DNA of 28,383 nt from Chitinophaga pinensis (GTDB lineage: Bacteria; Bacteroidota; Bacteroidia; AKYH767-A; OLB10). Position numbers and translations under genes: made by a program. Under the pieces are notes generated by a model that saw only the letters and a list, made by a program, of their open reading frames with translations, ran no database searches and was not told where the DNA came from. Below, in pieces: positions 8,715 through 15,992 of the stretch. Location: contig CAMBYJ010000003.1 in NCBI GenBank assembly GCA_945872015.1, forward strand, positions 1 to 28,383, given 5' to 3'. Each line of letters opens with the position of its first letter. Within the stretch, counting starts at the first letter, position 1.

Positions 8715-9725
8715 TTAAATTAAAATACTTAAAAGGTTTTGAATTTGTTCTTGAGTTCCTAAAACGAAAACTTTCGATTCATGATCCATGATAGTATCAG
8801 GATCTGGATTGATATTGTAAATACCATCTTTGTTTTTAAATCCGATAATGTTTGCACCACTCTTATGTCTTACCTCTAGTTCACGGATTGACTTATTTTT
8901 AAAAGGCTCTTTTAATTTAGAGCAATGAATTTCTTCCAATCGAATGTTGATGGTTCCTGTGATGTAGTCCATGAATTCTAGTACATCAGGACGTGTAACT
9001 AAAGTAGCCATATGTGTTCCGCCTATTTTATCAGGCATAATTACATTGTCGGCACCTGCTCTTCGAAGTTTTCCTTCTGAAGTGTCTTCTGAAGCTCTGC
9101 TGATTATTTTTAATTGGGGATTTAACTCACGCGCCGTTAAAACAACGAATACATTAGCCGCATCATTAGGAAGTGTAGTAATTATTGCCTTAGCTCTTGT
9201 GATTCCACTTTCAATTAAAATTTCATCCCGCGTGGCATCGCCTTCAATAAATAAAAATTCATTCTGCTCTTTTAATTCATCAAGTGCAATTTGTCCGTTT
9301 TCAATTACCACGAAATTTTGTCCGTGACTTGTTAATTGATCACAAGCTTGCTTGCCATTACGCCCGTAACCACAAACAATAACATGGTTGCTCATTTTGT
9401 CTATCATCTTTGAAGCTCTTTTGTTTTTATAAAATTTTTGTAGTTCGCCCTCTAATACATATGTTGTGAGGGTTGAAATTCCATACGCAAATACTCCAAT
9501 TGAAATTATAATTAATACACAAACGAACCATCTTCCTGCTTCTGATAATTCATAAGCAGTGCCAAGTCCAACTGTAGAAAGTACAATTATAGTTGAATAA
9601 AACGCCTCAGAAAAGTTATAGCCTTCAATTAACATAAATCCCGCTAATCCAAAAATCAATGCAAACGAAATTAAAAGGAATGCGATTTTTATATTCTTTA
9701 AAAAACGGTTGTGTTTTTTCTGCAT
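8715..9725 (-). CDS. Two-helix potassium channel with RCK (TrkA-N and TrkA-C) domains
   Basis: A 336-residue inner-membrane channel subunit. Helix 1 (about 12-33), a pore loop and helix 2 (about 66-90) are followed by a cytoplasmic RCK_N domain with GYGRNG (119-124) and an acidic residue E142 ending strand 2, which suits NAD(H) or another adenine nucleotide. RCK_C spans about 255-336. The layout matches MthK-type ligand-gated potassium channels. The selectivity filter reads TVGLG (51-55), where TVGYG or TVGFG is usual; the Leu codon is CTT, one base from a Phe codon. A TATATTTG -7 element ends only 4 bases before the ATG, so the mRNA is probably leaderless. The next possible Met is residue 31, inside the first helix, which supports this start. 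Confidence 0.9.
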   Translation of the reverse strand: MQKKHNRFLKNIKIAFLLISFALIFGLAGFMLIEGYNFSEAFYSTIIVLSTVGLGTAYELSEAGRWFVCVLIIISIGVFAYGISTLTTYVLEGELQKFYKNKRASKMIDKMSNHVIVCGYGRNGKQACDQLTSHGQNFVVIENGQIALDELKEQNEFLFIEGDATRDEILIESGITRAKAIITTLPNDAANVFVVLTARELNPQLKIISRASEDTSEGKLRRAGADNVIMPDKIGGTHMATLVTRPDVLEFMDYITGTINIRLEEIHCSKLKEPFKNKSIRELEVRHKSGANIIGFKNKDGIYNINPDPDTIMDHESKVFVLGTQEQIQNLLSILI

Positions 9726-9729
9726 TCAA

Positions 9730-9737
9730 CAAATATA
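9730..9737 (-). promoter_or_regulatory. -7 promoter element immediately before the potassium-channel ATG
   Basis: The minus strand reads TATATTTG then TTGA then ATG. In this promoter class transcription begins a few bases after the element, which puts the start point at or just before the start codon. No clear -33 element is visible. Confidence 0.6.
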
Positions 9738-9794
9738 AAATCATTTAGGCTTTTATCATTACACACTACATTAATTTTTATCAGCTTTTTCAAA

Positions 9795-11072
9795 TTATTG
9801 CATCTTCATAACAGTTGCGCCGATTTTGCAATGCATACATTTGTTTTTTGAACAGTACATATTGTTTAGTTCTATTAATGCTTGTGTTTCTCCTGCATTC
9901 GAAAATTTAAAATTTGATTGCTCCCAGATTTCAGTGTATTTATTTTTTTCTGGTTTGATTTGATAAAGCCATTGAATTGATTTTTCTTGAAGATTTTTAT
10001 TCCCAATTTGTTTGCTGTATGAGTAGCAAAAGGGAATAACAGCATTTATTACAATATTGTTAATCGATTCAATTCCCAATGACTTTGAGTTAATAGTACT
10101 TGATTTTTCAAAGTGAAAATGGGTAGTCCAGAATTCAGATGATTCCGTAGAGAAGATAGATTGCAAACTTTCAAGCGTGCTTGCATTGATACATCGTTTG
10201 AATATTCTTTTTTGTTTGTATAAAAGCATCGCAAATTGCGCTATGCGAATGGTTGGAAAATTAGATGGACGAAGCTTGCCAAACTTCCAAATCGCTGGAT
10301 GTAATGATTGCAAGTTGTATTTATTTTGTTGGTTTGCAAACTCTCTTTTTAGTTTGATTACATAAGGGGCGTCTGTTGTTGTTTGCAGTAAACCGCCAAC
10401 ACCAAAAAGTAAAGCTTCTACTTTTAATAATTCGTTTGATTCACGATCAATAATTGACAATGGAATTGTTTCTGCTAATAATTGTAAGGGAACAGCATTC
10501 ACTTTAAATCCAAATGACTTTGCCAATAGATGATAAAAGGACTCGTCCCAATTATTATTTGTTTGCTTAAGTTGTTCGAGGATTATTTTGTTTTTGCTTT
10601 CTAATCTTTCTTTTAAGGATACATAAAACATTTCTTCAATGATTTTTTTATCGAGATTTTCAAGAAATGGTCTGCACGGATAAACCATTGAACTCGATAA
10701 AAAGAACCGTTGATACCGTGATAAACTTTCTTGATAAAATTTATTTTGTAAGGTGATGGTAGGTATGATGCTGCGGTCTTTTCGATGAACATTCATGTCA
10801 TGTTCTAAAACTACATGCAAGATGACATTATCATAACTAGGGTCTTCTTGATGTTTGTGTCTGTACCAATCGCTGCTCCTAATATGAATTTCAATATTAC
10901 CAGCCCAGGTAATGTTGTCAATCATTATTTGGCAATTAAAAAAATCAGGACCCGCATGATGATTATACAGACCTTTTTCAATTATTTTAATTGAATGTCC
11001 TTCTTCTGTTTTTAAATCTTTTGAATCGAACAATTGTTCCTTCCATACAAAATGTAAAAAGTCCTCTTTCAT
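9795..11072 (-). CDS. DUF2851 family protein
   Basis: I place the start at the ATG at 11072 (425 residues, MKEDFLHFVWKE). The frame is open further up to a TTG at 11093, but that TTG is the end of a TAGTTTTG promoter element and should not be translated. The N-terminal block has the DUF2851 pattern: LYNHHAGPDFFNCQI, WAGNIEIHIRSSDWYRH and YDNVILHVVLEHD, which resembles a nuclease-like or metal-binding acidic/His core, though no activity has been assigned as far as I know. The C-terminus ends with a C-x4-C-x2-C cluster (Cys 407, 412, 415) in MYCSKNKCMHCKIG, a likely metal or iron-sulfur site. There is no signal peptide, so it is probably cytoplasmic. It appears to be a single-gene transcript. 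Confidence 0.85.
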   Translation of the reverse strand: MKEDFLHFVWKEQLFDSKDLKTEEGHSIKIIEKGLYNHHAGPDFFNCQIMIDNITWAGNIEIHIRSSDWYRHKHQEDPSYDNVILHVVLEHDMNVHRKDRSIIPTITLQNKFYQESLSRYQRFFLSSSMVYPCRPFLENLDKKIIEEMFYVSLKERLESKNKIILEQLKQTNNNWDESFYHLLAKSFGFKVNAVPLQLLAETIPLSIIDRESNELLKVEALLFGVGGLLQTTTDAPYVIKLKREFANQQNKYNLQSLHPAIWKFGKLRPSNFPTIRIAQFAMLLYKQKRIFKRCINASTLESLQSIFSTESSEFWTTHFHFEKSSTINSKSLGIESINNIVINAVIPFCYSYSKQIGNKNLQEKSIQWLYQIKPEKNKYTEIWEQSNFKFSNAGETQALIELNNMYCSKNKCMHCKIGATVMKMQ

Positions 11073-11090
11073 AGTTGCTATTAAAGAGGA

Positions 11091-11098
11091 CAAAACTA
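11091..11098 (-). promoter_or_regulatory. -7 promoter element of the DUF2851 gene (contains a false TTG start)
   Basis: The minus strand reads TAGTTTTG, matching TAnnTTTG, with 18 bases to the ATG at 11072. The final TTG of the element is in frame with the coding sequence and makes the open frame look seven codons longer. Confidence 0.62.
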
Positions 11099-11169
11099 TA
11101 CTCGAATGAAGCGATTATTCGGTTATTAAGTATTTACAAACGTTTAATATTTAAAGCTTCTACGAAGTG

Positions 11170-11201
11170 AAAAAAAACGAAATCTGTATAGGTTATACAG
11201 A
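11170..11201 (-). terminator. Possible terminator of the DUF2256-SRPBCC unit
   Basis: TCTGTATA (11183-11190) and TATACAGA (11194-11201) form a perfect 8-base inverted repeat with a 3-base loop. On the minus strand an 8-T run follows 5 bases later (11170-11177 are A on the plus strand). The stem is AT-rich and overlaps the stop codon of the SRPBCC gene, so this is only a moderate candidate. Confidence 0.45.
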
Positions 11202-11696
11202 AGCAAATTCCAGAAAAGGTTTTTGATTTGGTATTTCTCCGATTATCTTATTGAGACTATTGAAGCGATAGTTAAATATTTTTTTTAGTTGTGATTTAAT
11301 GTAAACCTGATTCATAATATCGCCTATAAATCCAAGAGGAATTTTATAGTGCACTACATCAATCATTTCTACACCGCCTTCCACTTCTCTTAAAGAATGC
11401 TTATGATGCCACATGGTATAAGGGCCAAAGCGTTGTTCGTCAACAAAAAAATAAGGAGCATTCACGTGGGTGATTTCTGTGACCCATCCCATCGTGATAA
11501 ATGGAATTGGTTTTACATCATAAGTAATAATCATACCCGCAAACATTTTATCGCCTTGATTAAAACCTGAAGTGATATCAAACCCCATATAAGGTGGTGT
11601 GATTTTTTTTAGGTTATCGGGACTAGATAGAAAAGTCCATGCTTCCTCCAATGTACATGGCAATGTTTGTTTGGTGGTTAAAATATGCAAACTCAT
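11193..11696 (-). CDS. SRPBCC (START-like) ligand-binding domain protein
   Basis: A 167-residue single-domain protein of the SRPBCC/START-like superfamily, a helix-grip fold with a deep hydrophobic cavity. The opening TTKQTLPCTLEEAWTFLSSP is the typical first strand and helix, followed by NLKKITPP and the central strand set (MGWVTEIT, YFFVDEQRFGPYTMWHHKHSL, VEMIDVVHYKIPLG). A long C-terminal helix QVYIKSQLKKIFNYRF closes the cavity. The ligand is unknown and no catalytic residues can be named. The ATG overlaps the stop of the upstream DUF2256 gene (ATGA), so both are translated from one message. Confidence 0.8.
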   Translation of the reverse strand: MSLHILTTKQTLPCTLEEAWTFLSSPDNLKKITPPYMGFDITSGFNQGDKMFAGMIITYDVKPIPFITMGWVTEITHVNAPYFFVDEQRFGPYTMWHHKHSLREVEGGVEMIDVVHYKIPLGFIGDIMNQVYIKSQLKKIFNYRFNSLNKIIGEIPNQKPFLEFASV

Positions 11697-11833
11697 TTTT
11701 TGTGTTTTTTACATGCATTAGAGCAGTAGATAACTTCATCCCAGCACTTCTCCCATTTTTTTCTCCAGGTGAATGGCCGATTACATACCGAACAAAGCTT
11801 AGAAGGTAAATGCTCTTTTTTTACTCCTCTCAT
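11693..11833 (-). CDS. DUF2256 small zinc-ribbon-like protein (46 aa)
   Basis: A short gene read by hand on the minus strand, from ATG at 11833 to TGA at 11695-11693. The product is 46 residues and contains LCSVCNRPFTWRKKWEKCWD, then DEVIYCSNACKKHKK. The four Cys in two CxxC/CxxxC knuckles (C14, C17, C37, C41) suggest zinc binding, and the FTWRKKWEKCWDEV core is what I recognise from DUF2256. The function of this family is not known to me. It overlaps the SRPBCC gene by four bases (ATGA), indicating a two-gene operon. The divergent pyrG gene begins 104 bases away. I found no clear TAnnTTTG element for this gene. Confidence 0.88.
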   Translation of the reverse strand: MRGVKKEHLPSKLCSVCNRPFTWRKKWEKCWDEVIYCSNACKKHKK

Positions 11834-11911
11834 GTTACTTCAACAATGCCGATTTGAAAATGTTTTGTTTTTAAATTTTATTATGACTTCAATTTGTTGT
11901 AGTTTATTCTA

Positions 11912-11919
11912 TAATTTTG
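11912..11919 (+). promoter_or_regulatory. -7 promoter element of pyrG (contains a false TTG start)
   Basis: TAATTTTG matches TAnnTTTG and ends 18 bases before the ATG at 11938. A TTTG at 11893-11896 is a weak -33 candidate with 15-base spacing. The TTG at 11917 is in frame with pyrG but is part of the promoter. Confidence 0.62.
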
Positions 11920-11937
11920 CCAAAACCCAATCGTCAC

Positions 11938-13554
11938 ATGCCACATAGTGCCACTACCGCCAAATATATTTTCGTAACAGGTGGAGTTACCTCCTCATTA
12001 GGGAAAGGAATTATTTCTGCTTCATTAGCTAAGTTATTACAATCAAGAGGATACCGCGTAACAATTCAAAAGCTTGATCCTTACATCAATGTTGATCCAG
12101 GCACGTTAAATCCCTATGAGCATGGAGAGTGTTTTGTTACCGACGATGGCGCTGAAACAGATTTGGACTTAGGGCATTACGAACGATTTTTAAATACCCC
12201 GACTTCTCAAGCTAATAACGTTACTACCGGAAAAATTTATCAAACAGTAATCAATCGCGAGCGCGAGGGTGCCTACCTTGGAAAAACAGTTCAGGTAATC
12301 CCGCATATTACAGATGAGATTAAAAGGAGGATTAAATTGCTGGGTGAAACCGGGCAGTTTGATATTGTTATAACTGAAATTGGTGGAACTGTCGGCGATA
12401 TTGAATCACTTCCATACATCGAGGCTGTTCGTCAGTTAATCTGGGAAATTGGTTCAACCAATGCAGTTGTTATTCACTTAACATTACTACCGTATTTGTC
12501 AACGACTGGCGAGTTAAAAACAAAGCCAACACAACATTCGGTAAAAATGCTTTTGGAGTATGGAATTCAACCAGACATATTAGTTTGCAGAACCGAGAAG
12601 CATATGAGTCACGATTTGCGTCGTAAAATAGCCTTGTTCTGTAATGTAAACGTAAATGCCGTTATTGAATCCATTGATGCTTCAACTATTTACGAAGTTC
12701 CTCTTTTAATGATGAAAGAGCAGTTGGATAAAGTGGTTATGCATAAGCTTAAATTACCTTCTAAGCATGAACCTGATATGCAAGCTTGGAAAGATTTTTT
12801 AGGTAAGTTGAAAAATCCTGTACGAGAAATTAAAGTTGGATTAATTGGTAAATACATCGAATTAAAAGATGCTTATAAATCAATTGTAGAATCGTTCATT
12901 CATGCTGGTGTTGCAAATGAGTGTAAGGTGGAGTTGGTGTGGATTCACTCAGAAAAAATCGATAATGACAATGTGAAGTCGCAGCTTAAAGGATTAAATG
13001 CAATTCTTGTAGCTCCAGGATTTGGTGAGCGAGGTATTGAAGGAAAAATTACAGCAATTAAATATGCCCGAGAAAACAATGTCCCTTTTTTAGGTATCTG
13101 CCTTGGGATGCAATGTGCAGTGGTTGAGTTTGCTCGTAATGTTTTAGGACTAAAAGGAGCACATTCAACAGAAATGGATGCGAAAACAAAGCACCCGGTA
13201 ATTGATATGATGGCAGAGCAGAAAACCATCAAAGCAAAAGGTGGCACTATGCGCCTTGGGGAATATCCTTGTAATATTACCAAAGGAACTAAGGCCTTTA
13301 GTGCTTATGGCAAATTAAAAGTTGCAGAGCGTCATCGTCATCGTTATGAATTCAATAATGCCTATCTAAAAAGTTTCGAAGCTGCTGGAATGACCGCTTC
13401 TGGTATTAATCCAAATACTGGTTTGGTTGAAATTGTAGAGGTGAAAAACCATCCTTGGTTTGTTGGAGTTCAATTCCATCCAGAGTATAAATCTACGGTA
13501 ATTAAGCCTCATCCTTTGTTCGTCAGATTTGTAAAAGCAGCTTTAGAAAACTAA
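11938..13554 (+). CDS. pyrG: CTP synthase
   Basis: I take the start at ATG 11938 (538 residues); the upstream in-frame TTG at 11917 lies inside the promoter. The enzyme makes CTP from UTP, ATP and glutamine, the last step of pyrimidine nucleotide synthesis. The N-terminal synthetase domain opens KYIFVTGGVTSSLGKGI with the P-loop lysine K23, followed by DPYINVDPGT and EHGECFVTDDGAETDLDLGHYERF, which bind nucleotide and magnesium. The C-terminal glutamine amidotransferase domain has its nucleophile C388 in GICLGMQ, the ERHRHRYEFN segment, and the catalytic His/Glu pair H514 and E516 in GVQFHPE. Length and motifs are full and normal. It lies 74 bases ahead of yidC, which has its own promoter. 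Confidence 0.97.
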   Translation: MPHSATTAKYIFVTGGVTSSLGKGIISASLAKLLQSRGYRVTIQKLDPYINVDPGTLNPYEHGECFVTDDGAETDLDLGHYERFLNTPTSQANNVTTGKIYQTVINREREGAYLGKTVQVIPHITDEIKRRIKLLGETGQFDIVITEIGGTVGDIESLPYIEAVRQLIWEIGSTNAVVIHLTLLPYLSTTGELKTKPTQHSVKMLLEYGIQPDILVCRTEKHMSHDLRRKIALFCNVNVNAVIESIDASTIYEVPLLMMKEQLDKVVMHKLKLPSKHEPDMQAWKDFLGKLKNPVREIKVGLIGKYIELKDAYKSIVESFIHAGVANECKVELVWIHSEKIDNDNVKSQLKGLNAILVAPGFGERGIEGKITAIKYARENNVPFLGICLGMQCAVVEFARNVLGLKGAHSTEMDAKTKHPVIDMMAEQKTIKAKGGTMRLGEYPCNITKGTKAFSAYGKLKVAERHRHRYEFNNAYLKSFEAAGMTASGINPNTGLVEIVEVKNHPWFVGVQFHPEYKSTVIKPHPLFVRFVKAALEN

Positions 13555-13600
13555 AATTCAATATCCCTCAGTATTTAAGGTAGCAGGTTGGTTTCCTTTG

Positions 13601-13608
13601 TATATTTG
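13601..13608 (+). promoter_or_regulatory. -7 promoter element of yidC
   Basis: TATATTTG matches the consensus and lies 20 bases before the yidC ATG. The next six bases, CGCCTC, also match the secDF promoter exactly. No clear TTG stands at the usual -33 distance. Confidence 0.65.
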
Positions 13609-13628
13609 CGCCTCAATATTGAAATTTC

Positions 13629-15461
13629 ATGGATCGTAATTCACTTCTTGGACTGGTATTAATTGGAGCTATTTTAATTGGCTACTCTTATTTAACAGTT
13701 CCAACAGCGGAACAATTAGCAGCTCAACAAAAAACAACGGATAGTCTCGCACTAGTTGAAAAAAATAAAAAAGCAGTTGTTGCTACTGAAAAAGCAGTAA
13801 TAAAAGCAGCTGATACCAATTTGGTTGTTGCAGATACTCTTGCAGACTCATTGGCTACTCAGGAATTAACAAATAAGTATGGTGTTTTTGCAAGCGCTGC
13901 CGCGGTAGATACTTCAGTTTATACTTTAGAAAATAAACTTATTAAAGTTAAGATTTCTTCAAAGGGCGGTCGAGTAAAATCGGTTGAATTAAAAAACTAT
14001 AAAAACTTTGAAGGAAAGCCTGTTACATTGTTTGATGGTGATTCATCTGAGCTCGCATTAAATTTTTTCGCGAACAATCGTAGTGTTTCAACAAGAGATT
14101 TGTATTTCGCAGGAATTAAATCTAGCAATACTATCGCGATGCGTTTGTATGCAGGTTCTCAAGATAAGTACATCGAGTTTTTATATTCTCTAAAGGAAGA
14201 TGATTACAAACTAGGCTATAAAGTCAATTTTGTAGGATTAAATGATGTTATCGCGCGTAACACGAATTATGTAGAATTATCGTGGAAGCAATTACTGAAG
14301 AATCAGGAAAAGGACATGAGTATGGAGAGAGCCAACTCAACCATTTATTTCATGTTTACTGATAATGAGGTAGATTATATCTCTGAAACTGAAAATGAGG
14401 CTAAAGATCTTACCACAAAAGTAAAATGGGTAGCTATGAAGCAGCATTTCTTTACGCAGGTATTGATTGCAGATACTGAATTTGAAAAGCCAACTCGTAT
14501 AGAAACAAAAAATGGTGAAGAAGGTGATTCATACGTGAAGTCTACCAAGTCATCCTTCACTCTTCCATATACGCACAATGCGCAAGAGTCGTTTGGAATG
14601 CATTTTTACTTCGGGCCAAATCATTATCAAATATTAAAATCACAAGGGCATAACCTCGAAAAACAAATTCCTTTAGGATGGGGGATTTTTGGATGGGTTA
14701 ACCGATTTATTGTAATTCCAATTTTCAATTTCTTAAACGGGTTCAATTGGAGTTATGGAATTATAATCTTAATTCTGACTATAGCCATAAAACTTTTATT
14801 ACTTCCGTTAACATTCAAAGCTTATTTGTCGCAGGCAAAAATGAAAGTATTGAAACCAGAGGTTGATGAAATTCAGGGTAAGTTTAAAGAGGAGCCAATG
14901 AAGTTACAGCAAGAAATGATGGCCCTCTATCGAAAGGCGGGTGTGAGTCCGCTTGGTGGTTGCTTGCCAATGCTACTTCAAATGCCAATCTTAATTGCGA
15001 TGTTTAGATTTTTCCCGCAGTCGATTGAATTGCGTCAGCAAAGTTTCTTATGGGCAACGGATTTAAGTACTTACGATTCTATTCTTGATTTATCATTTAC
15101 GATTCCTTTTTATGGTGATCACGTATCATTATTTACTTTGTTGATGACAGTTTCTACATTGCTAATTACAAAAGTGAACAGCAGCAGTCAAATGGCTAAT
15201 CCGCAAATGAAATGGATGATGTATTTGATGCCGATAATTTTCCTAGGCGTTTTCAATAGTTACTCTGCAGGATTAAGTTATTATTATTTCCTTGCTAACA
15301 TGATTAGTATTGGTCAGCAATACTTATTCAAATCTTTTGTGAATGAAGATGAAATTCATCGCAAGATTCAGGAGAATAAAAAGAAGCCTACTAAGAAATC
15401 TAAATTCCAGCAACGATTAGAAAAGATGGCAAAAGATAAAGGTATGCAGTTGCCGAAGTAG
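13629..15461 (+). CDS. yidC: Membrane protein insertase YidC
   Basis: A 610-residue Gram-negative-type YidC, which inserts and folds inner-membrane proteins alone or with SecYEG/SecDF. Helix 1 (about 4-24) is followed by a Lys/Ala/Asp/Thr-rich linker (about 28-90), a large periplasmic beta domain (about 90-345), then the conserved five-helix insertase core from GWGIFGWVNRF. The core includes LLLLPLTFKAYLSQAKM, the cytoplasmic hairpin KPEVDEIQGKFKEEPMKLQQ, and GVSPLGGCLPMLLQMPILIA. The charged groove residue, Arg in E. coli, aligns with a Lys (IAIKLLLLPLT), which I believe is common in this phylum. The tail is strongly basic (KKKPTKKSKFQQR), as expected for ribosome contact. The lipoprotein gene follows after 4 bases. 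Confidence 0.96.
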   Translation: MDRNSLLGLVLIGAILIGYSYLTVPTAEQLAAQQKTTDSLALVEKNKKAVVATEKAVIKAADTNLVVADTLADSLATQELTNKYGVFASAAAVDTSVYTLENKLIKVKISSKGGRVKSVELKNYKNFEGKPVTLFDGDSSELALNFFANNRSVSTRDLYFAGIKSSNTIAMRLYAGSQDKYIEFLYSLKEDDYKLGYKVNFVGLNDVIARNTNYVELSWKQLLKNQEKDMSMERANSTIYFMFTDNEVDYISETENEAKDLTTKVKWVAMKQHFFTQVLIADTEFEKPTRIETKNGEEGDSYVKSTKSSFTLPYTHNAQESFGMHFYFGPNHYQILKSQGHNLEKQIPLGWGIFGWVNRFIVIPIFNFLNGFNWSYGIIILILTIAIKLLLLPLTFKAYLSQAKMKVLKPEVDEIQGKFKEEPMKLQQEMMALYRKAGVSPLGGCLPMLLQMPILIAMFRFFPQSIELRQQSFLWATDLSTYDSILDLSFTIPFYGDHVSLFTLLMTVSTLLITKVNSSSQMANPQMKWMMYLMPIIFLGVFNSYSAGLSYYYFLANMISIGQQYLFKSFVNEDEIHRKIQENKKKPTKKSKFQQRLEKMAKDKGMQLPK

Positions 15462-15465
15462 AATT

Positions 15466-15933
15466 ATGCTTCGCTGGTCCTTCATTATTGCAATTTTATT
15501 TTTGTTCGGATGTAAGTCTGCAAATCAAATTACACAGCGCAATCATTTGCTGTTTTCAATCGAGAAAGGTCCTTGCTTCGGAACATGTCCTGAATATAAA
15601 ATTGAAGTGTATTCAAATGGCGAAGCCCGTTTAAAAGGTATTCGAAATGTGGAGCATATTGGTGAATTTAAAACGCAATTACCAGCTGAATTTATTCAGG
15701 AGATTACCAATTCTATTAAAGCTTTGGATGTTGCAGCACTCGATAGTAACTATGTAAACAAATACCTGACGGATTTCCCCGCAACAGATTTAGAGTTTGA
15801 AATTAATGGTGTAAAAAAGCGAATTCATATTTTTCATGAGAGTCCACCGCAGGAAATTCAAAAGGTTTTGGATGTTATAAATGGCTTTGAAAACAGAATT
15901 AAATGGGACTTTTCAACGCAATCAAATCAATAA
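15466..15933 (+). CDS. DUF6438-domain putative lipoprotein
   Basis: A 155-residue protein with a lipoprotein signal: a short hydrophobic segment (residues 5-15) and C16 preceded by LFG. The mature part starts KSANQ and contains GPCFGTCPEYKIEVYSNGEA (from residue 35), whose paired-cysteine GPCFGTCP motif is what I recognise from DUF6438. The domain looks like a small beta-rich periplasmic fold; its function is unknown to me. No acidic residues follow C16, so there is no obvious surface-export signal and an inner or periplasm-facing outer membrane location is more likely. It sits 4 bases behind yidC and is almost certainly co-transcribed with it. Confidence 0.82.
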   Translation: MLRWSFIIAILFLFGCKSANQITQRNHLLFSIEKGPCFGTCPEYKIEVYSNGEARLKGIRNVEHIGEFKTQLPAEFIQEITNSIKALDVAALDSNYVNKYLTDFPATDLEFEINGVKKRIHIFHESPPQEIQKVLDVINGFENRIKWDFSTQSNQ

Positions 15934-15941
15934 TAATCATA

Positions 15942-15972
15942 TTTGCCGAATCCTTTCAAATCCTTAAATTTG
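15942..15972 (+). promoter_or_regulatory. Promoter of hppD (-33 TTTG, -7 TAAATTTG)
   Basis: TTTG (15942-15945) and TAAATTTG (15965-15972) are separated by 19 bases, a textbook Bacteroidota arrangement. The ATG follows 20 bases later. This is the cleanest two-element promoter in the window. Confidence 0.78.
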
Positions 15973-15992
15973 CAATCTAATAAAACGTAATT

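Noticed and set aside
8971..9327. 118-codon open frame on the plus strand inside the potassium-channel gene
   Set aside because: Antisense to conserved RCK sequence, Ser/Thr/Ile-rich translation with no motif, no promoter or RBS.
11157..11167. Small inverted repeat CTTC-TAC-GAAG
   Set aside because: Only a 4-base stem with no T run in either direction; too weak to call a terminator or operator.
12945..13283. 112-codon open frame on the minus strand inside pyrG
   Set aside because: It lies wholly within the well-supported CTP synthase gene and shows no recognisable domain; a by-product of codon bias in the sense gene.
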